NCBI GenBank assembly: GCA_001600095.1
Contig: BCIX01000006.1
Coordinates: 868,001 to 932,000, forward strand
Direction: 5' to 3'
Source: Bullera alba
Lineage: Eukaryota > Basidiomycota > Tremellomycetes > Tremellales > Bulleraceae
Length of the DNA stretch: 64,000 bases
This document shows positions 34,463 to 44,855 of this stretch, piece after piece. The notes below the pieces were generated by a model. It ran no database searches, had not been told where the DNA came from, and was given only the letters and a program-made list of their open reading frames with translations. The position numbers and the translations under genes were made by a program. Positions within the stretch are counted from its first letter, which is position 1; every line of letters begins with the position of its first letter.

Positions 34463-36803
34463 TCAATGCCGCCTAGACCTGTCTTGCACCCTCGTATAGT
34501 ACGGCTGGGTGCCGTGCGTAGGTGTGTATCTCCCGGCTTTGGCCTTTCCCACAAGTGTATTCCTAGACCAATCTCTCTGGGAGACCTCGGCGATGCTGTC
34601 CCTGCGCTTCTGGTATGCCGTCGCCACGTTGTCATATGCGGCGTCCTTGCCGAACGAGGGGGTTCGAGAGTCGTTCTTCCTGCTGGGTCCATTGAATCGA
34701 GAATACTGATTGTCTCGCGGCACCGGCTTCACAGGTGCATCCATATATGGTCCACTTTCTTGCTTTCTTCGATGGTCGCCGCGGTTGGCGATCCCATTTT
34801 CGACCATGTGCCCACCCGTTCCTCCTCGAGGGAGAGCTTGGACAGAGGACCGAGAGGGGTGCGACGGTCGGACCGGGGATGTCTGCTGGATCTGAAGTTG
34901 ATCCTCCAGCCTGGCCACCTGGGCCTTAAGCGCCCAAATAGTATTGAGGAGCTCGTGCTGTCCGCCCAGGGGAGGTCGGCCGTCGGGCGTAGTGGGCGAT
35001 CTGGCGATATCGTACTCGCCGTCCCCGTGATTGTAGTCCCAACTGCTGGAAGGTCCCGGTCCGGGTGGGTGAACAGATACGATCAGTCCGCGTCCCGGGT
35101 GTCTGCTAGATCTGACCGAAGTGAGCTGGAGATGCGGAGGGGAATTAGACTGGACTCACTGTTTTGCCTGGGGGAAGTGATCGACTTTGTACTCCCCCTC
35201 CCAAGAGACGCGACCTCGACCTCGATCCGCAGATTGGAGATGAGCGGAGTTCTTTACTGGCCATACGCTCCTTGTGTGGGAAATCTCCCTGCTCGAGGGC
35301 TTGTCTGGGGACAGAGGGATCCAGTTTGGCGATCCGCTGGATCCATAGCCTGAGTGGAAGCCAGGTTGGGTCTTGATGGGGGACACATTCCTAGGTCCAC
35401 GGGGCATCGAGGCATAAGAGCGGCTTCTGGTGTGAGCATCAGAGGTCCTATGGGAGGTCGAGTCGCTTCGATACTCCTCGTGGGTCTTCGACGCGCGAGC
35501 GGGTCGAGAAGCGTTGCCAATGTCTTTATGCGTGCTGGGGGATATACGCCTGGAAGCGGAGTCAGCGCCTTGACCTTCATTGCTACGCAGAAAGCGAAGA
35601 GACCCACCTGTAGAGATTACCATGGCTCGATATGCTGGAGTCCGCTCTTCCCTTTGAACATGCCAGCTGGTCTTCGGGAGCTTGCAATAGGGCACCGTTA
35701 TCGGTCCAACCCTCTGTGTGGTCCACATCCTCGGGAGGGGCCTTCCTCTTCTTCCCAGCCAAAGCTTTGCGCTGAGCGAAAGTGACAAAGTTGAGCCGGA
35801 GCTCAGATGGCCCACTAGTCGTCGCCATGGCCGAGGAGCTGAGCTCATGGTTGGGGATGCTGGACTCCTCCGGGGGGCGCCTGGTGGATCGCATCGGTCT
35901 CCTCCGATCTTCCTTCGAGGAGGACTTTCTGTCCCTCAGCCTTCGACGGAGCTCTTCCTCTCTTGCTCGAGCAAATTCTTCCTCGCTGGTTGCTCGGAGT
36001 TGTGTAGTGCTGCCTGTTGATTTGGAGTCCGCTTGAAGGGCTGCTTGAGCGTCTTCTGGCTCTGGTTCCGGCGCCTCAATCACTTCACCGGGTTCAAGGG
36101 ACTCTTCCCCCTCAGAGTCCTCCTTGTTAGGTGGGGATTCTTCCTTGCTGGATGTTGATCCATTCTCGGCGGATGTGGGTTCCTTCTCGTGGTTTGGCCC
36201 TCCAGGCCCCTGGTCCATCGAATTCCTCAGCAAGAACGACTCTGCCATCCTGGCCAGAAACCCAGGTCCGTCCGTTTCACCATCATTCACATATCTGGCT
36301 TTCTTCGCCCTGAGCGCGTCCTTGAACTGACGGAGTTTGACCAGAGAATCCACTGAATCCGGCACTGCGGGGGAGGAAGGGAGGTCGTCCTGCGTGGTGT
36401 TCTGAGGAGGGGTGAGCGGTCGAGGGGGATGTCCGTGACTTGTCATGTCTTCTTCCTTCACCCTCGGGCCCTCTTGATCCTGGTTGCGGAAAGAGGGATA
36501 TGGGACCTTCCAGCCTCCTTGATCCGTAGTCGCGGAAGAGTAGATTGAGTGCCGGGAGTGATAGTCCGAGGGGTATGAGCTCCTTCCCCTGTACCAGCCG
36601 GTATGAGAGGGGTGGTGGTATGGCCCGTTCTTCCTTCCTCCTCGGGGTCCCAGAGCTCCAGGGGATCCTGCGTAGGGGTGTTGATACTGGTCGAATGATC
36701 TCCCTGGCCTGTAAGTCGCAGAGTGAGGGCCAATGCCTCTGCCTCGATTGGAGCCACGCCTGGATGAGTAATTTGGATCAAAGTCATGGCCTTGATAGAC
36801 CAT
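34463..36803 (-). CDS. unknown Arg/Gly/Ser-rich protein
   Basis: The first exon starts at 36803 (MVYQGHDFDPNYSSRRGSNR) and runs about 390 codons; an intron GTGGGT...TTCCAG near 35550-35610 joins it to RRISPSTHKDIGNASRPARA, and later exons end in MARLEDQLQIQQ... and VQDRSRRH with TGA at 34463-34465. The N-terminus is rich in Arg/Gly/Tyr/Ser, as in RNA-binding or phase-separating proteins. The middle is acidic (SEGEESLEPGEVIEAPEPEP) and carries a Glu/Arg helix (EEEFARAREEELRRRLRDRK). LNFVTFAQRKALAGKKRKAP is a possible nuclear signal. Near the C-terminus a short leucine/glutamine segment could be a coiled coil. I do not recognise the family. The long uninterrupted first exon supports real coding. 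Confidence 0.65.
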
Positions 36804-37889
36804 CTCGACTTCTCGAGGAGGATACTCTTAGTTATGAGTTTAGAGTGATCGACGCGTCTGGATCTGTTTGTTTACGGGTGAGTTTGCGCGCGACTTGACG
36901 AGGTGGTGATGGCGGTCAAAGCGTAGCCGACGTTTACAGTTTGTTCCGGAACGTCTTATGGCTGGATGCAAGATACTGTTCACAACAGCATTCCGACCTG
37001 ACATACCTGATGCACATGTGCTGGCTGACATTTACTGCTTTGTCAGGATCAGCGCTGTCACGTCGGGAGATCGTCACAAAGGAGGTGCAGGGGTCCCGCC
37101 CGTCCCGGGAGTCGGAGACAGAGAGCCGTGACGCCGTCCGTGACGAGGATGTGGATCCCATCCTTCACCACATTGCGGAGCCGTAGGATCTGCACATCAG
37201 TGCCGATGGACCAAGTCGTTCATGGTCACCTCTCGTTCGCAGCCACCCCTCTCAAAGCATCGTCTTGCGGTCTTGCAGTTGCGAGTCGACTTGACTACTC
37301 TCACTCTTGCAAGTCGCAGCTGGCCTTCCGACCAGCTCCCGGCCGGCGGCGCCCGACCCACAGCTCCAGGGCCCCAGGGCCAAGGCAAAGTAGAGGGAGG
37401 CAAGGCGCAAGGCAAGGCATCGTTTGTAAATATATATTTTTGCTCACAAGCCGTGGTTTTGGGGCACCTAGAGACCTTGTTGATTGTTTTGGCCAGCGTC
37501 AACTGGAAGTTCGTCCCTTCTAGGCATCCCAATAATGCTCGCAATGAGAGGATTAAAAAAGTTTTTTAATCCTGTGGGCGGCTTGTGCCGCGCCTGCAAG
37601 GATCGGGGAGAGGCAAGGCCGCGGCGGTCGCCGCCCGGCTTTCTTGTCAACAAGCTCTGGCCCTCTCTGGCCTCAGCTCACCGTAGCTATAGCTTGCGTG
37701 CTACTTCAGTACTCAGTGGCCTGCTGAATTATACATTGGGTTGTCCTCCTCGTCTCCGACTCAGTTGCCCGTCACCGCACGTTATCGAGCTGCCTGCAGT
37801 CCAGCCTCTCCACTCCCTCCCTTACAGCTCTTGTGTGACCTGAAGTCGAGCTCCCACCCGCACATGACCCGACTGTGCCGACCCACACA
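36804..37889. other. long divergent intergenic region with a 25-base palindrome
   Basis: Between the unknown minus-strand gene and DAM1. It contains a perfect inverted repeat of 12 bases around one G at 37549-37573 (arms AGGATTAAAAAA), an unusual AT-rich spot in GC-rich DNA, and a TATATATTTTT stretch at about 37430-37441. Overlapping open frames on both strands at 37200-37700 do not look like conserved protein. The stretch also holds an AAGGC-rich imperfect tandem repeat at about 37380-37420. Confidence 0.5.
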
Positions 37890-39010
37890 ATGGCACCGGC
37901 TCATCCGCTGAGACGGATATCCACCGGATCACTATCCTCTCTTGCCCGCTCGCAAGATCGCCAACTTGCCTCCCCCTCCGGTCTGGAATTTCTCCAGCCG
38001 GCACTCATGGAGTTGACAGACGAAGCGGCGACTTTGGCCAGCAACACACAACAGCTTAACGAGCTGCATGATGCTTTGGGAACGTTCAACGAGTCGTTCG
38101 CGGGGTATCTGTACGCTTTGAAGATGAACGCCTTTTGCGTGGAGTGGAAGCAGGTCAGCTACTCGATGTGTGACGAGGGTCAACAAGCTGACGGGAAGAT
38201 TGTAGGCTCCAGACGAGTCTACATTTGCCCGACTGGCCTCGCTATTCCGTGAGTGCAATCGACATCGGAATACTGCATCATATCCTGATACTCCTTTCAG
38301 CCCCCCAACAGCCCGAACCAATCATGTCCCAGCCATCTCAACAAAGCCTACCGCCATCACCGCCCTCAGATACCCACCAAACACAGCTTAACCCCGCGGA
38401 TATGACATATGCCACTGCCTACTCCTCCAGCCATGATGACATGCCTCCTTCCAAACCAGCACCTCCGGCCAAGCGAGTCGTTAGCAATACCGCTCCTTCG
38501 GCAGCTGCGAAGAAGGCAGCTCTGGCAGCGAAGAAGAAGAGAGAGGTGAGTCTCACCAAATAGTTCCTAGCCCTGCGCTGACCTCTATTGTTGTAGGAGC
38601 AGATCGGGTCGTATATCGAGATGCTACCGCTAGAGTATAGAGGATCTCAGCCTGTAAGTGATTCTCATGGCACGAGATTCAGCGCTGACGCTTGAGGCCA
38701 GTCGCAGCGGATAGCTATGGAGAAGCTCATTGGCAAATTGATGGTCAACCCCTCCGGCCTCGCTAGTGAGTTCGGCTCTGTACCCAGACCGGCGTACAAG
38801 TTGTTGACACGGTGGTCATAGTTGGCGATCTGGTCAGTCCGCCTGATCTGCCGCAAGCGAAAGTGAACAAATGCCTGATTGCCCTCGTGGCAAAGAAGCT
38901 AGTTTCGAAGGAGAGCGTAGATGTGAGTCCTGGCTCGCAGACACAGCTGTGGTGACCGCGCTGACGAGACTGTGTAGGGGAGAACTTCGTATCGCTGGGT
39001 GGGGGCGTAA
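37890..39010 (+). CDS. DAM1: DASH complex subunit DAM1 with C-terminal extension
   Basis: Exon 1 (37890-38153) encodes LEFLQPALMELTDEAATLAS, then LNELHDALGTFNESFAGYLYA and MNAFCVEWKQ, the conserved Dam1 core; the next exon adds APDESTFARLASLF. Dam1 is part of the DASH ring that couples kinetochores to microtubules in fungi. Its middle is Pro/Ser/Lys-rich (SAAAKKAALAAKKKRE). Unusually, further exons continue in frame after 38598: EQIGSYIEMLPLEYRGSQP, QRIAMEKLIGKLMVNPSGLA, GDLVSPPDLPQAKVNKCLIA, LVAKKLVSKE and RTSYRW, ending at TAA 39008-39010. That tail looks like a winged-helix fold. Either this lineage's Dam1 carries such a domain, or two genes are being read as one; all splice joins keep frame, which favours one gene. 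Confidence 0.78.
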
Positions 39011-39307
39011 TCACTTGGGAACTAGACACATGTTGTAATGCTAAGCTAGGTTGGCTCTCGGGTACTGATCAGCCAAAGGCCTGATCCAAGGCGCGCAAAA
39101 TACCACAAGTGCTGATGACGGCGGTCGATCCTTTGCTCGGTAGCTCCTTTGAACGCGTCGGAGCCGCCGTCATAGTGCTGTCTACTGACGTGTGAGGCTT
39201 GCAAATAGCTTGAGAACCCCTGGGTCGTCGTCTTCCCCCCGTCCTCATACTATATCCAAGCTCATCCCAGCCCGGCTCCAAACGGGATACCTACCACCAA
39301 GACAACA

Positions 39308-39766
39308 ATGTCGGGCACTGACTCAGACGAATTCGATGTCGACAATGGGACATATGACACCATGAACGCATATCTGAGCTCACTCGACAATGCACGAGAA
39401 CTCACCGAGAGGATCCAAGCGACAGCTGCGCCTACCGCTGAAGACCTTGGGGAAGGTCGGAGGGTCTTCACAAGCCTTCATCTTACGAGCGAGGCCCACG
39501 CGGAGTACATGAAGGAAGACTGCGCAGATATATGGGACCTACTGGATGAAGACCACGTCAGTATGATTGAGTATCGAAATCTCCTCAAGATTTCAGCTCA
39601 ATCTCAGGCTGCCGCATCGGCCTTTGCAAACGGGACCGTACCGGACCTCGCATTTGTGCTCGAAGAGGAGTCCCAAGCTGCTCCGGCAGGTGAAGTGCTT
39701 GAGGAAGATCCCCGCCCGAGTGTCAAGGCGGAAGCTGATGGAGATGGAGCCGGAGGACATGGTTAA
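39308..39766 (+). CDS. small unknown protein, tandem paralogue A
   Basis: A single-exon frame of 152 residues starting at ATG 39308. The N-terminus is acidic (MSGTDSDEFDVDNG), followed by a helical body: EDLGEGRRVFTSLHLTSEAH, IWDLLDEDH, YRNLLKISAQSQAAASAFAN, PDLAFVLEEE, and an acidic/Ala tail. The body lines up with the next gene (40376): GRRVF/GRDVF, WDLLDEDH/TLLTDEGS, YRNLLKISAQ/YRFLSKYAKM, and SAFANGTVPDLAFVL/EEFAAGRKPDLTYIV. I do not recognise the family. No signal peptide or membrane segment. Whether it is expressed cannot be judged from sequence; base composition matches neighbouring genes. Confidence 0.55.
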   Translation: MSGTDSDEFDVDNGTYDTMNAYLSSLDNARELTERIQATAAPTAEDLGEGRRVFTSLHLTSEAHAEYMKEDCADIWDLLDEDHVSMIEYRNLLKISAQSQAAASAFANGTVPDLAFVLEEESQAAPAGEVLEEDPRPSVKAEADGDGAGGHG

Positions 39767-40375
39767 AGTGACACAGAAGCCAAGGATGATGCTGGGGAGA
39801 TCGATCGTAACAGTGTTCCACCATCCCACGTGTGGTATTGAGGGCTACTGGACCCGTATACTCATCGTCTAATGGCTAATGAGCGCTGAAGCTGTTTATG
39901 AAACCCTTTGACGTTCACAAATTTGAGAGAGACGAAGAGACCGCTTCTGACTCATGGCCGATATGAAGCGTCTTGGGACGAGCTTACGTCCGGAAGGAGA
40001 TTAGCGAGTCCGAGATTGAGTCACTCCCCAGCCCAGATCCGCTCCTCACTGCCCCACCCTACGCCTTATCGCGGAGTGAGGTGAATGAAAGGAAGGAGAC
40101 TCAGGGAGACCCCAAGGCATCGACAATAGTATGAGAGTCTTTCGTCATCGGTCAGTCTCATCGTTCTACGGCGATACGCCGTCCTTCCCTTCATCCGAGG
40201 TGCTTCTCTCAGCTATGTATGCCTTGCAAGGATTCCCAAGCAGTCTTGCCAAAGTGCTGCTTATACCTTCGCCTTTCTACGCCTCAAGAAGCCTAGATCG
40301 GTGCGTAATCACCTGCAGCTCAGCTACAACCCATCTGCCCTTCAACCAGCATAACAATCGCAAGCAACGGTGAAT
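39767..40375. other. no gene seen between the two small paralogues
   Basis: Short frames only. The sequence just before 40376 is pyrimidine/CAA-rich, a usual fungal leader. No TATA box seen. Confidence 0.4.
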
Positions 40376-40888
40376 ATGAGCAGCGTCCAGGATCTTGTCG
40401 ACAACGCCATTGCCGACGGGTACACCGCTGAAGAGACCATCGCCGCTGCAACAGAGTTCGCCGTGGAATGTCAGCGAGAGGCTCCTGGCCAGCCGTGGGA
40501 CATGCAGACTGGCAGAGATGTCTTCGGGGTCGCCTGGGGTGTTACTGCCAAGACGGTGTCTGAACTCGCAACACCACTGCGCGTGACCACCCTGCTGACT
40601 GACGAGGGCAGCGAGCCGTACCGCTTCCTTAGCAAATACGCGAAGATGGCAGGATGGTTCTCCAAAGTATCAGAGGAGTTTGCAGCGGGGCGAAAGCCTG
40701 ATCTGACGTACATCGTCTCTGGTGATGGAGAGATTCCGATAGACGACACGCTGTTCCAGAAGGACTTCGTGATGTTCTTGGATCACACCCTGGCCCCCCA
40801 AGACACTGATGACGAGAGGTACAAGGAAAGCATTGCTGCAGAGCGTCAGAAGCTGAGGGAGAAGTACCCTACCATATTGACGGACTGA
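40376..40888 (+). CDS. small unknown protein, tandem paralogue B
   Basis: Single exon; the open frame extends upstream to a GTG at 40370, but the ATG at 40376 is the likely start, giving 170 residues. It begins MSSVQDLVDNAIADGYTAEE, then GRDVFGVAWGVTAKTVSELA, YRFLSKYAKMAGWFSKVSEE, FAAGRKPDLTYIV and an acidic/charged end KESIAAERQKLREKYPTIL. The central 75 residues are alignable by eye with the preceding gene at 39308. The protein is soluble and helical by composition. Function unknown; it may belong to a lineage-specific family. Confidence 0.6.
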   Translation: MSSVQDLVDNAIADGYTAEETIAAATEFAVECQREAPGQPWDMQTGRDVFGVAWGVTAKTVSELATPLRVTTLLTDEGSEPYRFLSKYAKMAGWFSKVSEEFAAGRKPDLTYIVSGDGEIPIDDTLFQKDFVMFLDHTLAPQDTDDERYKESIAAERQKLREKYPTILTD

Positions 40889-41107
40889 GTGGTGGTGTCA
40901 ATCGACTGGAGAGAGGTCAGCAACTCGCCCAATGTGACGATCGTGGGCGTCACATGGCTTCACGGATATACCAGGTCAGAGCAGGCGGAGGTTTGGTGAG
41001 GATGAGCGATATACATGCACGAGTAAACACAAGAGTGGGTCAGGAAATCAGAATACTGCTTTCGTTCTTCTTCGTAGTCACGCTCTCAGTAAAACCACCC
41101 GGTGCTA

Positions 41108-42290
41108 TCACTGAAGACCAAGGTGCTCCTTGAAGAATCTGACAGTGTCGTCCTTGACGTTCTCGAAAGCGACCATACTAGGGTCATGACCAGTGTTTGG
41201 GCGGGAGGCGAAGCCATGAGTGGTGCCTATGCGCAGATCGTCCGTCAGTAAAGCAGGGTGTACCCGAAGCTTTGCCTACCGAGGTGACCGGTTTGCTCGA
41301 ACGTTTGACCCTGAGCCTGCTTCTTCGCTGCCAGTCGGACCAGTACAGCGAGGTGCTCGTCGGTCATCCAGTTGTCCTTCTCGGCGAGATGCCATGCGGT
41401 CGGAGCCTCGATGGAGGGCCACAGACTTTGGTAGAGTGGACCAGGATGGCATATAATGCCGCATTTGACCGACTGGGCATGCTCGGCTAGCAGACGAATG
41501 GCGACACCCCCGCCACGACAGTATCTACAGTTCACAGTCGTCAGTGAGACTCAAGTGTACCGTCGAGGCTCGAGCCAATATCACAAACTCACCCGATTAC
41601 ACCGAGGTTCTCATACCCTTCCGCTTTGAGATCCGCAAGAGCCTACACATGTAGTCAGTGCTTTGCTCTGCGGGTAGTACCGAGGTGGTGGTGAAATACT
41701 CACCTTGTGCACTCGCGGCATCACAAAGTAATCAAGGACCTCGGGAAGGTAGGGAAGAGACTTGAAGACTGCCCAGATGGTGTTGATGACCTTGGCGATC
41801 ATGCTCTGTCCAGAGTTTGCCAATTGATCAGGCGCGATTTCCACGATGGGAAGGAAGGGTTCGATGTGAGGAGGGCGGGCTGTGAAAGCCAAAGCCATTA
41901 GCATGAACAGCGATCATGGTTGGGCTCAACGCCGGGTGACTGTGTGCAGCTTGAGGGCACACGTGAAAGACTCACGAATGTAATCTGGAGCGGACACATC
42001 CACTCCCAGTCTGTCAGCGAACTCGTCGGCAAGCAATTTGGCATTGGGCTAAACCTGGTAAGAAACAAGCTGGCACTTGCTGAGAGTGCGAGACTTACGA
42101 GGTTGAACCCGAATACGTCGTACAGCAGGACGATGGCAGTCTTGGGGGCTTGGGAAGCCCCTGTGGATGGCTTTGCGTGATATCGCTTCAGTTGGAGGCC
42201 AGGGTTCGTGGAAGCATCTTCCAATTTGCCCCGAGGCTCGCCTTGGAGGACGTATGGGGTCAAGCAACAGAGTTTTGGGAGTGCTGCCAT
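41108..42290 (-). CDS. dienelactone hydrolase family protein
   Basis: Minus-strand gene of several exons, start ATG at 42288-42290 (MAALPKLCCLTPYVLQGEPR), stop TGA at 41108-41110. Exon pieces read KTAIVLLYDVFGFNL, ADELADRLGVDV, ARPPHIEPFLPIVEIAPDQL, ALADLKAEGYENLGVIG, then YCRGGGVAIRLLAEHAQSVK, EKDNWMTDEHLA and THGFASRP. The nucleophile elbow GYCRGG with Cys, an Asp in EKDNW and a His in THGF form the Cys-Asp-His triad of the dienelactone hydrolase (carboxymethylenebutenolidase) group within alpha/beta hydrolases. The family cleaves dienelactones from aromatic ring breakdown and other small esters; the fungal copy's substrate is not known. Introns were located by frame continuity only. Confidence 0.8.
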
Positions 42291-43005
42291 GCCGAAAGTG
42301 GTGTCAGTGTTGTGGTTGAGGATGAAGAGCCCCTCGCCAGGGAGGCCAATTAGCGAAGGCGACTAGGTGAAAGGTGATCGATGAAGGATGAAGGAAGAAG
42401 GATGTGAAGAGTAAAGCTTGATCGCTATCGACCGCCAAGTCGGTCGGACGAGATTGAGCTGAAACTCCGGTCAACTGACGATCACCTGCTGATAGACACC
42501 GAGATCTGAACCCACTGCGAGCTCCCCTTCCTACTAAGTACTGAAGCCGCGTACCTGGCTACGCACTGCGTACTGAATGTAGCTATGGCAGTGTTCGATT
42601 CAAGAGATATCGAGCTAGCGAGAGTGTGGGAAAAAGTCCTCTTGAGCTATTCGCAGTGTACGACTATACAAGGCCGAGGAAGGAGCATCTGGAGGCTGTC
42701 AGTGGCAATGTGGCATAGCATTGGATGACAGGCTAATCGCTGCCATCGCCCTACATCTCGCCTCTAGGCTACATGCATGGCCATGAAGACCGCCCGGCCG
42801 GTCTAAGACCAGCCTGACTTGTACGAGTATCGTGTGCAGTGTGCACGGCCACGGTGCACCTGGGCTGGACCTCAAAGGTGGAGGCCACGTGGACACGGTT
42901 CTCATTGCGTCATCCAGCATCCTCCAGTCGCGGCATCCTCGAATCGGTCCTCCATCCATTCCACCACTGTACATGACGCCTCTCTCGCCTTCTGGACTCT
43001 GCTAG
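42291..43005. other. divergent intergenic region
   Basis: 715 bases between two outward-facing genes. No convincing coding frame; I see a GATGAAGGATGAAGGAAGAAGGAT short imperfect repeat at about 42383-42407. Likely two promoters. Confidence 0.4.
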
Positions 43006-44590
43006 ATGCTTGCCAGAGCAGTGTTACGACCCACTTCAACTTTCACAAGACTTATAGCTCCTGCGGTTCGACCACTCCTCACCGCACCCAGATCGATCCC
43101 GAATCTCACTTTCAGAACCATGTCTAGCTCAAACAGCAGCTCCAGCGCCAAGTCTTTCAATGGCCAGAATCTGGCCGTTACAGATCCAAAGACTGTTCCA
43201 AACCCACTGGGAGACGGGAAATACATTCAGTGCGTATGGTGTTTATACTGACGGATCGATGCTGATCTGGGCTTAGAACAGCGGGATGTCTCATCATCGG
43301 GTACGTCGGACGATAGGCTGGTGCAGCTGAAGTCTCCTGGGCTAATATATTGATACAGAGATGAGGTGTTGAATGGAAAGACGAAGGACACAAACAGCAA
43401 GTGAATAGACACGGTAAACAGCCACGCCTCTGATGCGCGATGCTAACTCCCTCCAGCTTCTTCGCCCAGTTTTGCTTCGATCTCGGTATCGAGCTGTAAG
43501 CTGTCAGAAAAGTTGTATTGAAGTGCAGAGCGCTGACTTTTCCTACTCAGCAAGCGGATTGAAGTGATTGCAGATGACGAGGATGAGATGTGAGCCATCG
43601 ATATCTTCGTTTCTGGACGTTGTGCTAATTGGCTGCTTAGTGTTGAAGCCGCAAGGCGAATGACCAAGAACTACGACTTTGTCGTTACATCCGGAGGTAT
43701 CGGTCCCACTCACGATGGTGAATACTTGGTGCCTCGCGATCTAGCCCGTTCCAGGCTGATTCATGCCTGTGTCGCAGACATCACATATGCCTCTCTGGCC
43801 AAAGCTTTCGAGCTACCCCTGAAGCACGATCCCGAAGTCTTGAAACGGATGATGGATCTCGCGACCGAAGCTAGAAGGGAGGAGCTGTCTAAAGCGTCCC
43901 CCGCGCAGAAAGAGGCAAGAGAGCGAATGGCCCTGTTCCCCACTTCGAGCGGCAACGCCGGAGAGGCCAAGAGTGAGGTCATCTTTGTGGAGAGTGACAA
44001 ATGGGTGCCAGTGGTCAGACTAGGAGGAAAGGTGAGTCCAAGCACTGGTGATTGAACGTCGAACTGACATCTCCAAGCTCTGTATCTTCCCAGGGATCCC
44101 AAGTCTGTTTCAGCAATTGCTACTTGGTCTCACGCCATATCTGCCATTACCGCCGGCATCCTCAAAACCCTTCCGACACCTCATTTACACAAAGTGCGTA
44201 CCATCATCTAAAGCACTTTGTTGGACCGTACTGATGCGCAGCTTGTAGGAAGGCGGAATCATACATCGCGCCATACCTCACTGAACTGCAAAACCGGGTC
44301 AAGAAGGAGGGCGTAAGAGTCGGATCTTGTGAGCCTGTCTTCCGTGACTTAGGGAGGTCCTCTCTGACGTTAGTCCTAGATCCATTCCTCTACTCTGGTG
44401 TACATGTCAGTCTAATAGGCCACGATGTGGAGCGTATTAAGGAGCTCGGACAGGAGGTGAGCTTCTGATCTTAATTACTGGAAGTGCAAAGCTCATTTGT
44501 GTACAGGTCGTCAAAGAGCTAGAAGGCGAGGTTGTGTCTACTGGGAAGCTGGGGGATGACAAGGACAAGGCTGCTGCTTCGAAGATATAA
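43006..44590 (+). CDS. MoaB/Mog-domain (molybdopterin-binding-like) protein, probably mitochondrial
   Basis: Starts MLARAVLRPTSTFTRLIAPA, a basic, Ser/Arg-rich amphipathic lead that looks like a mitochondrial targeting sequence; an internal Met (MSSSNSSSS, 43120) could give a cytosolic form. Short exons then read AGCLIIGDEVLNGKTKD, FFAQFCFDLGIEL, RRMTKNYDFVVTSGGIGPTH, ASLAKAFELPL, LFPTSSGNAGEAKSEVI, CIFPGIPSLFQQLL, the order of the MoCF_biosynth (MoaB/Mog/CinA N-terminal) fold; TSGGIGPTHD is the signature loop. The C-terminus SLIGHDVERIKELGQEVVKE follows. Relatives include bacterial CinA and the N-terminal half of eukaryotic FAD synthases, where the fold can be a pyrophosphatase. The exact reaction is not determined. 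Stop TAA at 44588-44590. Confidence 0.82.
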
Positions 44591-44855
44591 TCTAGATCAT
44601 CACTGGATTTCTCCGACAGCTCTTGCTTGCTAACATTGATATTTTCGCTCCAGGGTCAGCCTCGGGATGTATGCAGTATCGTTTCCCACGGTCGTTTCTG
44701 ATTCCGCGCTTCAAAGTTCAAAGTGATCGACGTTTGCGAGACGTTTGCTGCGGATGCTGGAGCTGGTTACTGGTCAATGCTTTTGGTCAACCTTTCTCCA
44801 TTGCATCCAGAATACAGGGTTAGGCTTGCTTGATCAAAAAACTCTGGTGCCCAAC

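Noticed and set aside
34358..35353. 331-residue plus-strand open frame
   Set aside because: It is antisense to the unknown minus-strand gene, whose exons splice consistently; the plus translation is Cys/Arg-rich and not protein-like.
37200..37700. Overlapping open frames on both strands upstream of DAM1
   Set aside because: Long frames arise on both strands from low stop density in GC-rich DNA; neither translation shows a domain or splice support.
42585..42610. GTTCGATTC, resembling a tRNA T-loop
   Set aside because: No acceptor or anticodon stem pairs around it; no other tRNA-like fold was seen in the window.
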